A DNA stretch of 64,000 nt from positions 9,410,501 to 9,474,500 of the forward strand of contig OZ024724.1 in assembly GCA_964016875.1 (NCBI GenBank), in the 5' to 3' direction. Shown here in pieces: positions 41,570 through 51,275 of this stretch. The notes beneath the pieces are model-generated. The model did not search any database. It was not told where the DNA came from and saw only the letters and a program-made list of their open reading frames with translations. The position numbers and the translations under genes were made by a program. The first letter of the stretch is position 1, and each line of letters opens with the position of its first letter. This stretch comes from Fallopia convolvulus. Its lineage: Eukaryota > Streptophyta > Magnoliopsida > Caryophyllales > Polygonaceae.

Positions 41570-44530
41570 CATTACCCCTTTAATAAGTAACTCGATATGA
41601 TCACCCAACATGACAATACCATTGTCACACATAGTCAAAGATTAAAAAACCCTTACTAGGGTTGCATACATAGTACACCTAGAATCTAAGATCCAATCAT
41701 TTTCACAACAAGTAGTAGAGACCATAAGCAACTTATGAGAATATTGAGAGCATGCTTCAAACACATTAGAATACCATTATTATCTTTAGATTTATCCTTT
41801 TCATCCCTTTTCTTTTTATGGAAATCAGAAGAATAGTGACCAGTAATACTACGGTAATAACATTTTATAGTAGACATGTCTTTCTTCTCAGAGGTGTGAT
41901 AAGAAGACTTGTTGAAGTTAGCGGGGAAAGTAGTGGCAATCACAAAGGAAAAGGCATATGAGGAGTTGTACAAATCTCCGGAAGAAAAAGGAGGGGAGCG
42001 AGTGTTATACAGGTTGGCTCGGGCAAGGGAGAAAAGAAGCAGGGACTTGGATACAGTGAAGTGTGTAAAAGACGAGGAAGGAAGGGTGCTAGTGGAAGAT
42101 AGTCAGATAAGAGAGTGTTGGCAGAGATATCTCTACAGCTTGCTAAATCAGGGTCAGGGGTCGACAGTAGAAGCAGGGGAGTCGAGAGGCCAGGTAGAGT
42201 GCCTTTTCTCCAGACGCATCGCCAAGAACGAGGTGCAGGAAGTACTTAGGAAGATGAGCAACAAGAGAGCAGTAGGTCCAGGTGAGATCCCAGTGGAAGT
42301 GTGGAAGTGGTTGGGGTTGAGAGGCTTAGAATGGCTTACGTCACTTTTCAATGTCATTTTTCGTACGGCAAAGATGCCAGAGGAATGGAGGCTCAGCAGC
42401 TTGACTCCAGTGTACAAAAACAAAGGGGATGTGCAACAGTGCAGCAACTACAAGGGTATTAAGCTCCTCAGTCATACCATGAAATTATGGGAGAAAGTGA
42501 TTGAAGCAAGGCTAAGAAGAATGGTTACAGTGTCGGATAACCAATTCGGTTTTATGTCAGGGCGGTCTTCTAGGGAGGCTATTCACTTGATCAGAAGGTT
42601 GATAGAGGCATACAGAGAGAGGAGAAAAGACCTACACATGAATTTTATTGATTTGGAAAAAGCTTATGACAGGGTGCCTAGAGAGTTGCTTTGGAGGTGT
42701 TTGGAGGTGAGAGAGGTTTCTAAAGGACATGTATAAGGGTTCGTTGACTAGTGTGAACACCTTGGGAGGGTGCACAGAGTTTTTCCAAGTGGGGATCGGC
42801 CTACATCAAGGGTCGGCTTTAAGCCCTTTTCTCTTTGCGATAGTTCTGGGTGTTTTGACGAGGGAGATCCAGGAAGAGGTATCGTGGTGTATGCTTTTCG
42901 CCGATGACATAGTGTTGGTGGACGAGACTGAGGAGGGAGTTTCCAAAAAGCTAGAATCTTGGAGAGAGAAACTCGAGATAGAGGGCATTAAGTTGAGTTG
43001 GTCTAAGACAGAGTATGTAGAGTGCAAGTTCAGCTAGGAGGTGGAGCCATCTGAGGAAGTACGTTTGGGAGGAGAGGTTTTAGCGAAAAAGGAGATGTTC
43101 AGATACCTTGGCTCTATTGTACAGAGTGATGGGAGCGTCGAGGAGGACATTAGACACCGAATACAGAGAGGCTGGCAGAAGTGGAGGGGTGCTTCTGGAG
43201 TGTTGTGTGACAGAAAGGTCCCACTTAAGGTAAAGGGCAAGTTTTACAAAGCGGTGGTTAGACCCTCCATACAGTACGGGGCGGAATGTTGGCCAACTAC
43301 TAAGGCGCAGGAGCAGAAGCTGATGGTAGCAGAGATGAGGATGTTGAGCTGGATGTGTGGGCATACGAGACTGGACAAGACAAGGAATGAAGTGATTAGA
43401 AACAAGGTGGGAGTGGCCAGCCTAGGTGACAAGCTTAGAGAGTCGAGGCTCAGATGGTTTGGACACATACAGAGGAGACCACCAGATGCCCCAGTCCGGA
43501 GAATCGAAGTGTTGGTCGATAGCGACTTTCGCAGGGAAAGGGGGAGGCCGAAGAAGAGTTGGAAGGAAGTCATAAAACATGACCTCACCGTTCTGGCAGT
43601 CTCAGCAGACATGGCCTTGTGTAAGGACCAATGGTGCGAGAATATTACATTGACAGAGCGTTAACAATGAGGACTTAGAGGGAGTCTTCTTTTCGTTCTT
43701 GTTTTCTGTTTTAATTTCAGTTTTTTGGGTTGTTGGAGTACTTTCCCGCTCTCGTTTTTCTCTACTCTTTTTCTTCTTTCTGTCTCTCCACCCTTCATCT
43801 CTTTTCCTTTGGGCCCACCTTAGATACCCTCCCGACCTCGAGTCGGGGTAAGGGTGCGTACATCTCGACCCCCCAGATCCCGCCCTCGTACCGGGTTCCA
43901 ACTGGGTAGATGTTGTTGTTGTTGTTGTGTTGTTGAAGTTCTTTTTCCCTTTAGCCATCATGACTTCATTCTTAGTCTTAGTTTTTTTTTAGTGTTTTTA
44001 GCATTGTCATTCTTGATCTTAAAGAATTTGAGAGTTTCATTATTTCGAACAATAGCTTCAAAAGGTTTCACAATAGTAAGATCATGATCACAACCATATT
44101 GAATTGTCCTTAAGAACATCAAACTGAGAAGGCAAGGAATTCAACAAGATAACAACTTGTGGTCCTCTTTAATCTCATCATCATCTAGCAAGATCTTGAG
44201 TTAGCCTATGGAATCTATCAAAGTTTTTATCTATGGACGGATTTATATCCTCTTAAACATGAATAGCATGCACATAAGAGAGATTCTACTAGGCAGAGGT
44301 TTTGTGGAATATCTAGCATCCAAGGCATCCCAAATAAGTTTAGGGTAAATAATACTCACAACCTGACAAGCTACCTCGTTAGACAATCGAAGCATTAGCT
44401 TTGCATGAGCTAAGTCTTGTGTTTGCTTTTTTTGGAAGTCAGTAGTTGTAGCCTCCCATGTATTTTTTATTGCATGATACAATTTCTCCTTCGTGAGAAT
44501 GGTTTTCATCTTAACCTTCCACACATAGCA
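41570..44530 (-). pseudogene. Outermost copia element, part 1: gag and start of protease, split by a LINE
   Basis: On the minus strand: gag starting near 44525 (MWKVKMKTILTKEKLYHAI, LAHAKLMLRLSNEVACQVV, IWDALDARYSTKPLPSRIS, UBN2-type copia gag); the region around 43960 (MMAKGKKNF); then, past the LINE, NKSSYHTSEKKDMSTIKCYY with a knuckle whose second and last Cys are replaced (CYYRSITGHYSSDFHK); and a protease start WILDSRCTMYATL followed by DNGIVMLGDHIELLIKG. Coding stops at 41570 against the LTR fragment. This is the half of a copia element missing from the fragments at 24063-24350 and 7370-9519, in the same orientation, so I infer one ancestral element. Confidence 0.8.
41920..43929 (+). 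mobile_element. 5'-truncated RTE-type LINE
   Basis: A perfect 11-base target duplication TTGTTGAAGTT flanks it (41909-41919 and 43930-43940). Three adjacent open stretches, separated by two frame breaks (about 42735 and 43036), give the RTE reverse transcriptase: YKGIKLLSHTMKLWEKVIEA, FGFMSGRSSREAIHLIRRL, FIDLEKAYDRVPRELLW, GLHQGSALSPFLFAIVL, MLFADDIVLVDET (FADD intact), then the C-terminal FRYLGSIVQSDGSVEEDIRH and RPSIQYGAECWPTTK. The endonuclease is missing, as expected from 5' truncation. The 3' end is a (TTG)n tail after GGGTAGATG, typical of RTE elements. It lies in the outermost copia gag, in the opposite orientation. Confidence 0.93.
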
Positions 44531-45119
44531 TAGTATGTCTGCACATCATAGGGCTATATCCTGTATGTGTTGCCCATATTCAATACCTTAGATAACCACT
44601 AGAAAGTTAGTCAAGCAAGAAAAAAAAGACGCACAAACAATAGGGTACATCTCTTGCTTGAACCCTAAACAATCCAAGAAACCAAAGACAAAGAACAAAC
44701 TTAAAGAAACAAGAACAACTCTATAGAAATCGATAACGGGTTGCAACGATATAATCTGTTACCCAACTTATCCTATTCCCGTAATATGCAGTGACAAAGA
44801 GGAATGCCAAGAAAACAGAAATCTAGCCTAGAGACGGTAGGAATTGATAACGGGTTGCACCGAAAAATACCTCATGTCGTCGACAAGAATAAAATTCCTA
44901 TTTTTGCACTTCCGACAAGGACATCGTGATTATTGAAGGTTAAATATAGGCATCGAGTTGCAAAACTCAATAAATTATTCAACACCGGCAACAAACTAGT
45001 TGTTCAACAATCCATCGATAATATACAAATAGATCCACTTACGCTTTTTTACTTGTAAAACAATACGTAATATGTATTTCATTTCAAAACTAGTAATTAG
45101 CAATCATATGGATGCTAAC
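44531..45119. other. Probable copia leader/LTR remnant; no gene seen
   Basis: No coding evidence. GATAACGGGTTGCA followed by (A/C)CGA occurs twice (about 44732 and 44848). This should include the outermost copia's 5' leader and LTR, but I could not recognise a PBS or LTR end. Confidence 0.4.
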
Positions 45120-45445
45120 TAGTGTTCACGTGGTCGCTAAATTGTCAAACATGAAACAGTTAGCGACCATGTGATCACGAATCACCAAAAAAGCTACCTA
45201 GAATACTTGAATTCTATCTCTAACACTTTTACATTTTCCTAGTAATTAATTAGTGTTCACATGGTCGCTAAATATCAAATATAAGGCATTTATCCACCAT
45301 GTGACCGTATGGTCGCGAATCACCAACAAAAGACTTGCGTAGATAAATTTTTTCCCTAACAATTTTGCATTTCCTAGTAATTCACGACCATATGATCGCT
45401 AAGTAGCGACCATGGTCGATAAATGCCAAATATGGGACATTTAGA
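45120..45445. repeat. About 2.5 copies of a ~131-base tandem repeat carrying GGTCGC/GCGACC
   Basis: TAGTGTTCAC(G/A)TGGTCGCTAA begins copies at 45120 and 45251, and a third partial, altered copy begins near 45377. All copies include GCGACCATG, TGGTCGCTAA or GCGAATCACC and end in TTTTGCATTTCCTAGTAATT or a close variant. The motif GCGACC recurs in the gag-like region at 46260-46380. Confidence 0.8.
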
Positions 45446-45639
45446 TTTTTATCTCAATTGTTCAAATAAAATATATGATAGCACATTATTGATTATTCTC
45501 AACATAAATAACACAATCTTTGACAATTATTCAAATAATATATACAATAGTGTGAGCAGGTAAAATTTAGCCATCAATAATATTCTTCTTATCAACATTA
45601 ATAAAGGTATTTTATTTATTACGCTTTTTATATCTTTTA

Positions 45640-46128
45640 TTATTTTCTTATAAAACTAAATATGATGGTTATGCGACATAATGGAAGATTCTATCTTAAC
45701 GAAAAGATAGAACTTTCGCTTGGAGTAGGGAGCAAGATACCGCTTGCTTGGGCTTTAAGGCATTGGGTCGGCTGTAAGGGAGATGGTTTTCAGCCTGCCT
45801 TTCCCTCTCTCTTCCATTATAAATACACATCTTCCCCGTGTATGAAGAGCATAATGAGACATAGATTGAGAGCTTGAACAGGCTAATAGTCGCTTAGCTA
45901 ATTTGTTCAAGGAAACTCAAACCCGCTGAGTTATCTAGCTTTTATTGTCGTTTACCTTAACGCTCAATCGACAACTGTTCTTTTGACTTAGGCATCGGAG
46001 GTGGATCAGAGGGTCCCCGCCCCCTGTGTCCGTTGTAATGAAGGTTACAAGTTAAGAAGCAGTTGGAACGGAAGGTAAGATGGAGCAATCAATTAGTGCA
46101 TTAAAGGCGGAATTCTTGTGCACTAACA
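45640..46128 (+). repeat. 3' part of a Tat-like LTR
   Basis: A TATA box TATAAATA lies at 45818-45825. The downstream phrase GACTTAGGCATCGGAGG followed by TCCCCGCCCCC (about 45988) is typical of Tat-group LTRs. It ends CACTAACA at 46128, followed at once by a PBS. The LTR start is not visible, and the tandem repeat at 45120-45445 may belong to the same LTR. Confidence 0.65.
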
Positions 46129-46129
46129 A

Positions 46130-46148
46130 TTGATGCCATCTGTGGAAA
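46130..46148 (+). other. Decayed Tat-type primer-binding site
   Basis: TTGATGCCATCTGTGGAAA matches the Tat-type PBS TTGGCGCCGTCTGTGGGAA except for G-to-A and C-to-T changes, as expected from deamination of methylated cytosines. Confidence 0.6.
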
Positions 46149-47150
46149 CATGGATTTAAATCCACGAGTAATCATTCCTAGAAGAAAAAGAAGAATTTGT
46201 CGAAGTCTTGGGCAATCGTGCAAAGCGAAATTGAACGTAGTGCCTTAGATGACCAGATCTGCGACCGCTCAACACTAGTTCATGACCGCGGATCGGGAAA
46301 CCACGGTCATGACCTTTAGGACGCGACCGCAAATCGAGAAACCGCGACCTCGGCCCCCTAGGCCGCGACCGTGGTGCATAAGGAGATCAAGAGAAAGTTA
46401 GTAAGTTGTTTGAATGATCAAATCCTAACACGTCCTGAGGTCTAAAATCAATTACCATGCGATAGTTTGGGGTCATGTGCGTGCGTGATATTCCAAAAGC
46501 AAAAACTTGATCACAAAAAAGATACGCGTCGGGGTTAGCATAAACCCTAGGCGAAACGATGTTCGAATCATCGCAACCAGTCCTGATTGCAGTGCGTACA
46601 TGGAAATCGACATTGCTGGAGCAAGGAGCGACCTTCTCAGCACCTTTTAGAATTCAATTCCGCCTAAGGTTGGTAGTCGACCACCAATTGATGTGTTGGA
46701 TCCAAGTGCGCGCCCGGTAGCCCAAAGTTGAAAACTTGATCGTGAATCAACGTTCAACCACCATCAAAGCGAAAAAATTTAATAAGGAAAAAGTTGGTAA
46801 CTTTTTGGAGAGGACCCGGAACCCGCACAAGCTGCAAGGATTGATATTCGCTCGATCGGACGCGTGTGGCGATCGAAATCAACGTCATTCAAGAAATTTA
46901 GTGTCCAACTTGGTCATCAAAACACCGTCATAATCAAGAGGAATTGGAGTGTCTGAGCGGACTTTACCAATCCCAATAAAGGATGTCCAAAAGGACTTGT
47001 TCCCGCTTTCTAAAGATCAACCAATCAGTGGATTCCAAATCAAGCCATGAACAAGCGAAGTTCTCAAAAGACGTAAACAACCAATAAATCCATGCAAACA
47101 AGATGCTCGAATCGATCCATGCCAACAAGATGCTGGAATCGATCTCTAAC
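46149..47150 (+). pseudogene. Remnant of a Tat-like internal region (leader or gag start)
   Basis: A frame opens MDLNPRVIIPRRKRRI soon after the PBS but is quickly broken. The stretch 46260-46380 is rich in GCGACCGC and CCGCGACC phrases, encoding Arg/Pro-rich peptide in any frame. Nothing downstream is recognisable as gag core or pol. The segment ends near 47150, where another LTR-like sequence begins. Confidence 0.4.
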
Positions 47151-47159
47151 AATCAAGAA

Positions 47160-48371
47160 ACGAACTTTCTTGATCATAAAGAAACAAAAAAATTGCAAAC
47201 CCTAATTACTCAATTAAATATCCACTATGACTTGCAAATTAAAATCTAGACCTTTAAGCACTTAGAATTTAAGATTAAATTGAACCAACATTGGTTTTCT
47301 TACTTGCTAATTCAACTCAACCTTAAGGTTTCTATGACAACTGTTTATTCCACAAGAGAATTCAAAATGTTTTCGTAATAAAGAAATCTCATGTTCAAAT
47401 CCTAGGGTTCCAACAGGAAAAATACCTTTTAGTCTCAATTCTCTTTCTCACTAATTATCAAAGTTATTACGTTTCAGTCTCAAACTTTAACAAGTTCTCA
47501 TTCACAAAATTTATTAAGGCTATAAGCATCTAGGATTGAATCAAACAAAGCTTCAAACAACAAATCGTGCAATTTAATAGATTTGTCTACCTACACACCA
47601 TTTGGTTAACCCAAATCTTAGAATTTAGAGTTTAGCTAGACATGGAGAGAAAAAAAAATCAAATCAATAATGAGAATCAATATAACGGAATGAATAAACA
47701 AGCAAACTTGATTAAAATCCAACAAATTGAGACTCAAGATCCACAAAAGTCTTCAAATCTCCAACTAGATTTCTCCAAACTTGTCTTTCAAGTAATAGAT
47801 AATTGGTAAACTAGCTCTCCTAATATAGAAGACAAAAGAAGGTATTTATACTAAGGGTATGGTGGAAGAGGCATCCCAAAACTCGACATAAAAGGGTGCA
47901 CGATCAACGACGCTTGTTGTGCGCCCTAAGCGCACGACCTTGTGAGGCGCACGACGACCATGAACAGGAGGCGCACGACCCTAGCACTTGGGGCGCACGA
48001 TCGTGCGTGTATAGCGCACGACCTTAGCCTTTCTATGAGGCTAGACGCACGGTCATGCGTGTGGGGCACACGATCCAAAGTTTTGCCAATACCGCCTGCA
48101 CGACCTTGCACCTTGGTTCACGACCTTGGCCTTGATCGTGTGGTTCCTTCTTTTTGGCTCTTGAATTGTTCTTTTCCGGTCTCGTTGCCTCCTAGACTGA
48201 AGTCTTGATTCCGCCATGTATCCAAACACGTCCAAATGAAGCTCGAACTCTCCGAAGTACCTAAAAAGCATAAAGATACACTTGTAAACATCCAAAACGG
48301 AAACTATACTAAAAAATTAGAAAACACAAGACAAATACATGAAAACATACTAAACTAAAGTGTTAAATGCA
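47160..48371 (-). repeat. LTR-like segment (solo or truncated LTR) in reverse orientation
   Basis: On the minus strand it has the layout of an Athila/Tat LTR: a T-rich start, a GC-rich phrase cluster (48135-47895), a TATA box AGTATAAATACC (about 47853), then a long T-rich transcribed part containing TTGGAACCCTAGG-type sequence. The right edge at 48371 (TGCATTTAACAC on the minus strand) is a guess; I found no target duplication and the left edge is unclear. There is no coding capacity. Confidence 0.5.
47895..48135. repeat. GCGCACGAC phrase cluster
   Basis: About ten copies of GCGCACGA(C/T) or close variants occur at irregular spacing (for example 47931, 47947, 47972, 47993, 48014). Several are paired with CGTGCG to make short inverted repeats, such as GCGCACGATCGTGCGTG near 47993. 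It lies upstream of the TATA box on the minus strand. Confidence 0.85.
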
Positions 48372-49239
48372 TGTCCTAAAATACAAGCTATAAAAATATG
48401 AAATATGACTACTTATTGTTCGAATTAAATTGTTAATTACTTTAAACGTTTCTTATAATTTATGCATATGGTCGATTAATTTGATTCTAACGAAACACCA
48501 ATTTTCTTAAATTTCGTAATATTATAAGAGATACAACTAATTGAACTTATGTTGTTGTTGTTGTCACTTGTCAGCTACTTAAATAACAAAACAACTAACA
48601 TAATGTTGGATTTACTGATGCGGGTGTTAATTAATTATTAACCAATAATATTTTTTTAAATGCATATGTGGGTATATAGAATAATCCAAATACAGCAAAT
48701 GGGAGAAGACAAAGGGTAGAAATTATATGGAATCTTAATCCCACACTTACCCACAAAAAATTAAATATTTGAAAGAGAAAGCCACCAGCTTCGCCACCAG
48801 GATATCCTTCCCACCACTGACCACCACCACCACTGACCACCACTTCAATTCCTATTAATACTATTTTTTCATTATTTAATTATTAATTTAACATTAACAG
48901 CTTCAATTCTCATTTAAATAGCATATGTCTGGTCAGAGACAAATATTCCCACTTTGGACTTTTCTTATACTATAATCCCATCTTTCTCCATCAAGGTAAG
49001 AAGGGCTCTTAATTATGATTAGCAAATACAAATTACAATACATATTACTACATTACATACACATGGAGAGAAAAGAGAGAAGGCTCTGAAACATTCCTTT
49101 TTCCTGCTTTTTAGAAACCAGTTGTTGCTGGGAAACACCTCCTCTCTCTTTTCATCTTTCTTCTTCTCTCTCTCTCTGTCATAAAAGTTGCTTTAGCAAG
49201 CTTCTTTCTTTCTTTCACAATCTTTCAAAAACTTCATCA
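48372..49239. promoter_or_regulatory. Upstream region of the Dof gene
   Basis: AT-rich sequence, becoming CT-rich just upstream of the coding start (49140-49190: runs of CTCTCT and TTCTTC), which fits a plant 5' leader or Y-patch. A stretch of CCACCACC-type sequence lies at about 48790-48845. I cannot fix a transcription start. Confidence 0.45.
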
Positions 49240-50783
49240 ATGAACACTGCTCCTTGGCCACAGGTATGAATAGATCTCTCTCTTCTTCTCCCTCTCTTTC
49301 TGCATGAGACTTTGGGGCTTTTTTTTCTCTTCTTCTTTTATGGGTTTAGCTTATTTTGTGGGTTTCCTCCATGGGAGGAGAAGAGCATGGAAACTGAGAA
49401 AGATTAGATGTGAGCTTAAAGTTTTCATCTTTATTGGTTGCTTTTCTTTTTTTCCCTTCTTCTTTTTGGTTTTTCTCATAAAGGATGATGATGTTTAATC
49501 CATAGCTAAGTAAGTGCATAAGCCTCCCCACTTTTTTCTTCAAAAATTTCTCTTTTGTAAAGGGTAAGAAAGGGGAAAATAAAGATAAAATAGGATGCAT
49601 TTGTTATTATCATCTCAGCTCTTTTTCTCCCTTTGATTCTCCTCTGCTGCTTGTTTCTGCAATCTGATCTTCAAAAGTGTAATAAAAAAATAAATGAGAA
49701 AAAGGAAAGTGAAAATTCTTTTGTTGTGTTTTGTTTTGTTTCTGTCAGCTGTGTGTGTCTTCTTCTGATCTCTTGGTTTCTTTTGACTACTCCTTCCTCT
49801 TTATCTTTTCTGCAAAGACATTCCTTTAATTCTCACCCTTTATTGTCATTCTATAGGAGGAGATTGTGGTGAAGCCAATGGAAGAGATCATCACAAACAC
49901 AACAAACTCAGACCCCAACAAAATCAACAACACAGCAAAGCCACAGCCTTCAACTTCACTGGAGAGGAAAGTGAGGCCCCAAAAGGAACAAGCTTTAAAC
50001 TGCCCAAGGTGCAATTCAACCAACACCAAATTCTGTTACTACAACAACTACAGCCTAACTCAGCCAAGGTACTTTTGCAAGACTTGCAGAAGGTACTGGA
50101 CTGAAGGTGGGTCCCTCAGGAACATCCCAGTTGGAGGTGGATCAAGGAAGAACAAGAGGCCAGCTTCTGCTGCATTCCCATCTCATAATAACTCAAACAC
50201 TTCCAAGATCAAGCTCCCTGATCTTGTCAGCTGCCCAAACCCTAGCCCCAAAATCCATGAGCAAGGCCAAGATCTCAACTTGGGCTTCCTTTCAACTCTG
50301 TCAGAGTTCATGCACCTGCCTAACATGGAAAACCCACCAACCCACCATTTTCACAAGAACAACAATTCCTCACAACTTTCTGCTTTGGAGTTGCTGACTG
50401 GGCTGACCTCTAGCTCAAGGGGCTTGAATTTGATGACCCCTTTTATGGGTATGCAGATTCCTCATCATGACCCAAATTCAGTTTTCCCATCTGGGTTTAG
50501 CCTGCAGAGTGATTTGAAGCCAGGTGGGGTTAATTTCTCTCTTGATGGGATTGGAAATGGTGGTGGAGTTCAAGAGAGTGGAGGTGGTATTAATGGAGGC
50601 AGGATCTTGTTTCCTTTTGAGCATTTGAAGAGTACTATTAACACAAGTGGAACTACAGCTGATGAGAATCATCATCACCATCATCATCAAAATCAGAATA
50701 GTGATCAGCAAATTGCAAGAGAGCAGCAAGGAGATTCAACAGGATATTGGACTGGGATACTTGGAGGAGCTGGTTCCTGGTGA
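49240..50783 (+). CDS. Dof zinc-finger transcription factor, DOF4.6/DOF1.8-like, 316 residues, two exons
   Basis: Exon 1 is 49240-49263 (MNTAPWPQ); GT-AG intron 49264-49856; exon 2 is 49857-50783, starting EEIVVKPMEEIITNT. The start is chosen because the short first exon plus VKPMEEI is the conserved N-terminus of this Dof subgroup, and the splice keeps frame. The Dof finger (Cys 57, 60, 82, 85; CPRCNSTNTKFCYYNNYSL) is complete, followed by GGSLRNIPVGGGSRKNKR, the basic region. The rest is Ser/Asn/Gly-rich with a His run near residue 280 and ends TGYWTGILGGAGSW, a C-terminus seen in the subgroup. Known: Dof factors are nuclear and bind AAAG cores; DOF4.6 and DOF1.8 act in vascular tissue. That role is by similarity only. 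No stops or frame breaks; it looks functional. Confidence 0.93.
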
Positions 50784-51244
50784 TTGGTAATTAAGTTAAT
50801 AATATTAGTGATTTGCATAGTTTACAATCTGGGTTTTATTTTTTTTAAAGAAAAAACTTTACCCTTTGGTTTTTTTTGGCTTTCTTTTTGGGTTTTGGAT
50901 TTTTTTTTTTTTTTTGGTGAGTAATTTTCTAAGGTTTAATTATCTAGGAGGATGGGGTAACTTTTCTTGAGTTCTTCATTGAATTATGGAGGAAAAAAAA
51001 AAAGAGGAAGCTAATTAACAAAGATAGGATATTTGGGAGGTTCTTCTCTTCATGATCTTCTTTAATTTATCCTATCTTTTTTCATCTTGTGCTTTGGGTT
51101 CCAACCTGTGGGAACTTTTTGAAGCTTGTATTTTTAGCTTGGCTTCAACCAAACATGGAGTTAGCAAATGCAGTATCAAAAGTACTTTATCATGTTCTTC
51201 CTAAGAAGATTGAACTTGTCAAGAGCAGCCATGCATGCATCATG

Positions 51245-51275
<31 letters not shown>

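Noticed and set aside
42154..43612. Minus-strand open frames across the RTE LINE
   Set aside because: Antisense shadows of the reverse transcriptase frame.
45120..45445. Satellite DNA
   Set aside because: Only about 2.5 copies are present, with strong divergence of the last; it is a local duplication.
47895..48135. CRISPR-like array of GCGCACGAC repeats
   Set aside because: Repeats are short, irregular in spacing and in both orientations, and the genome is a plant's.
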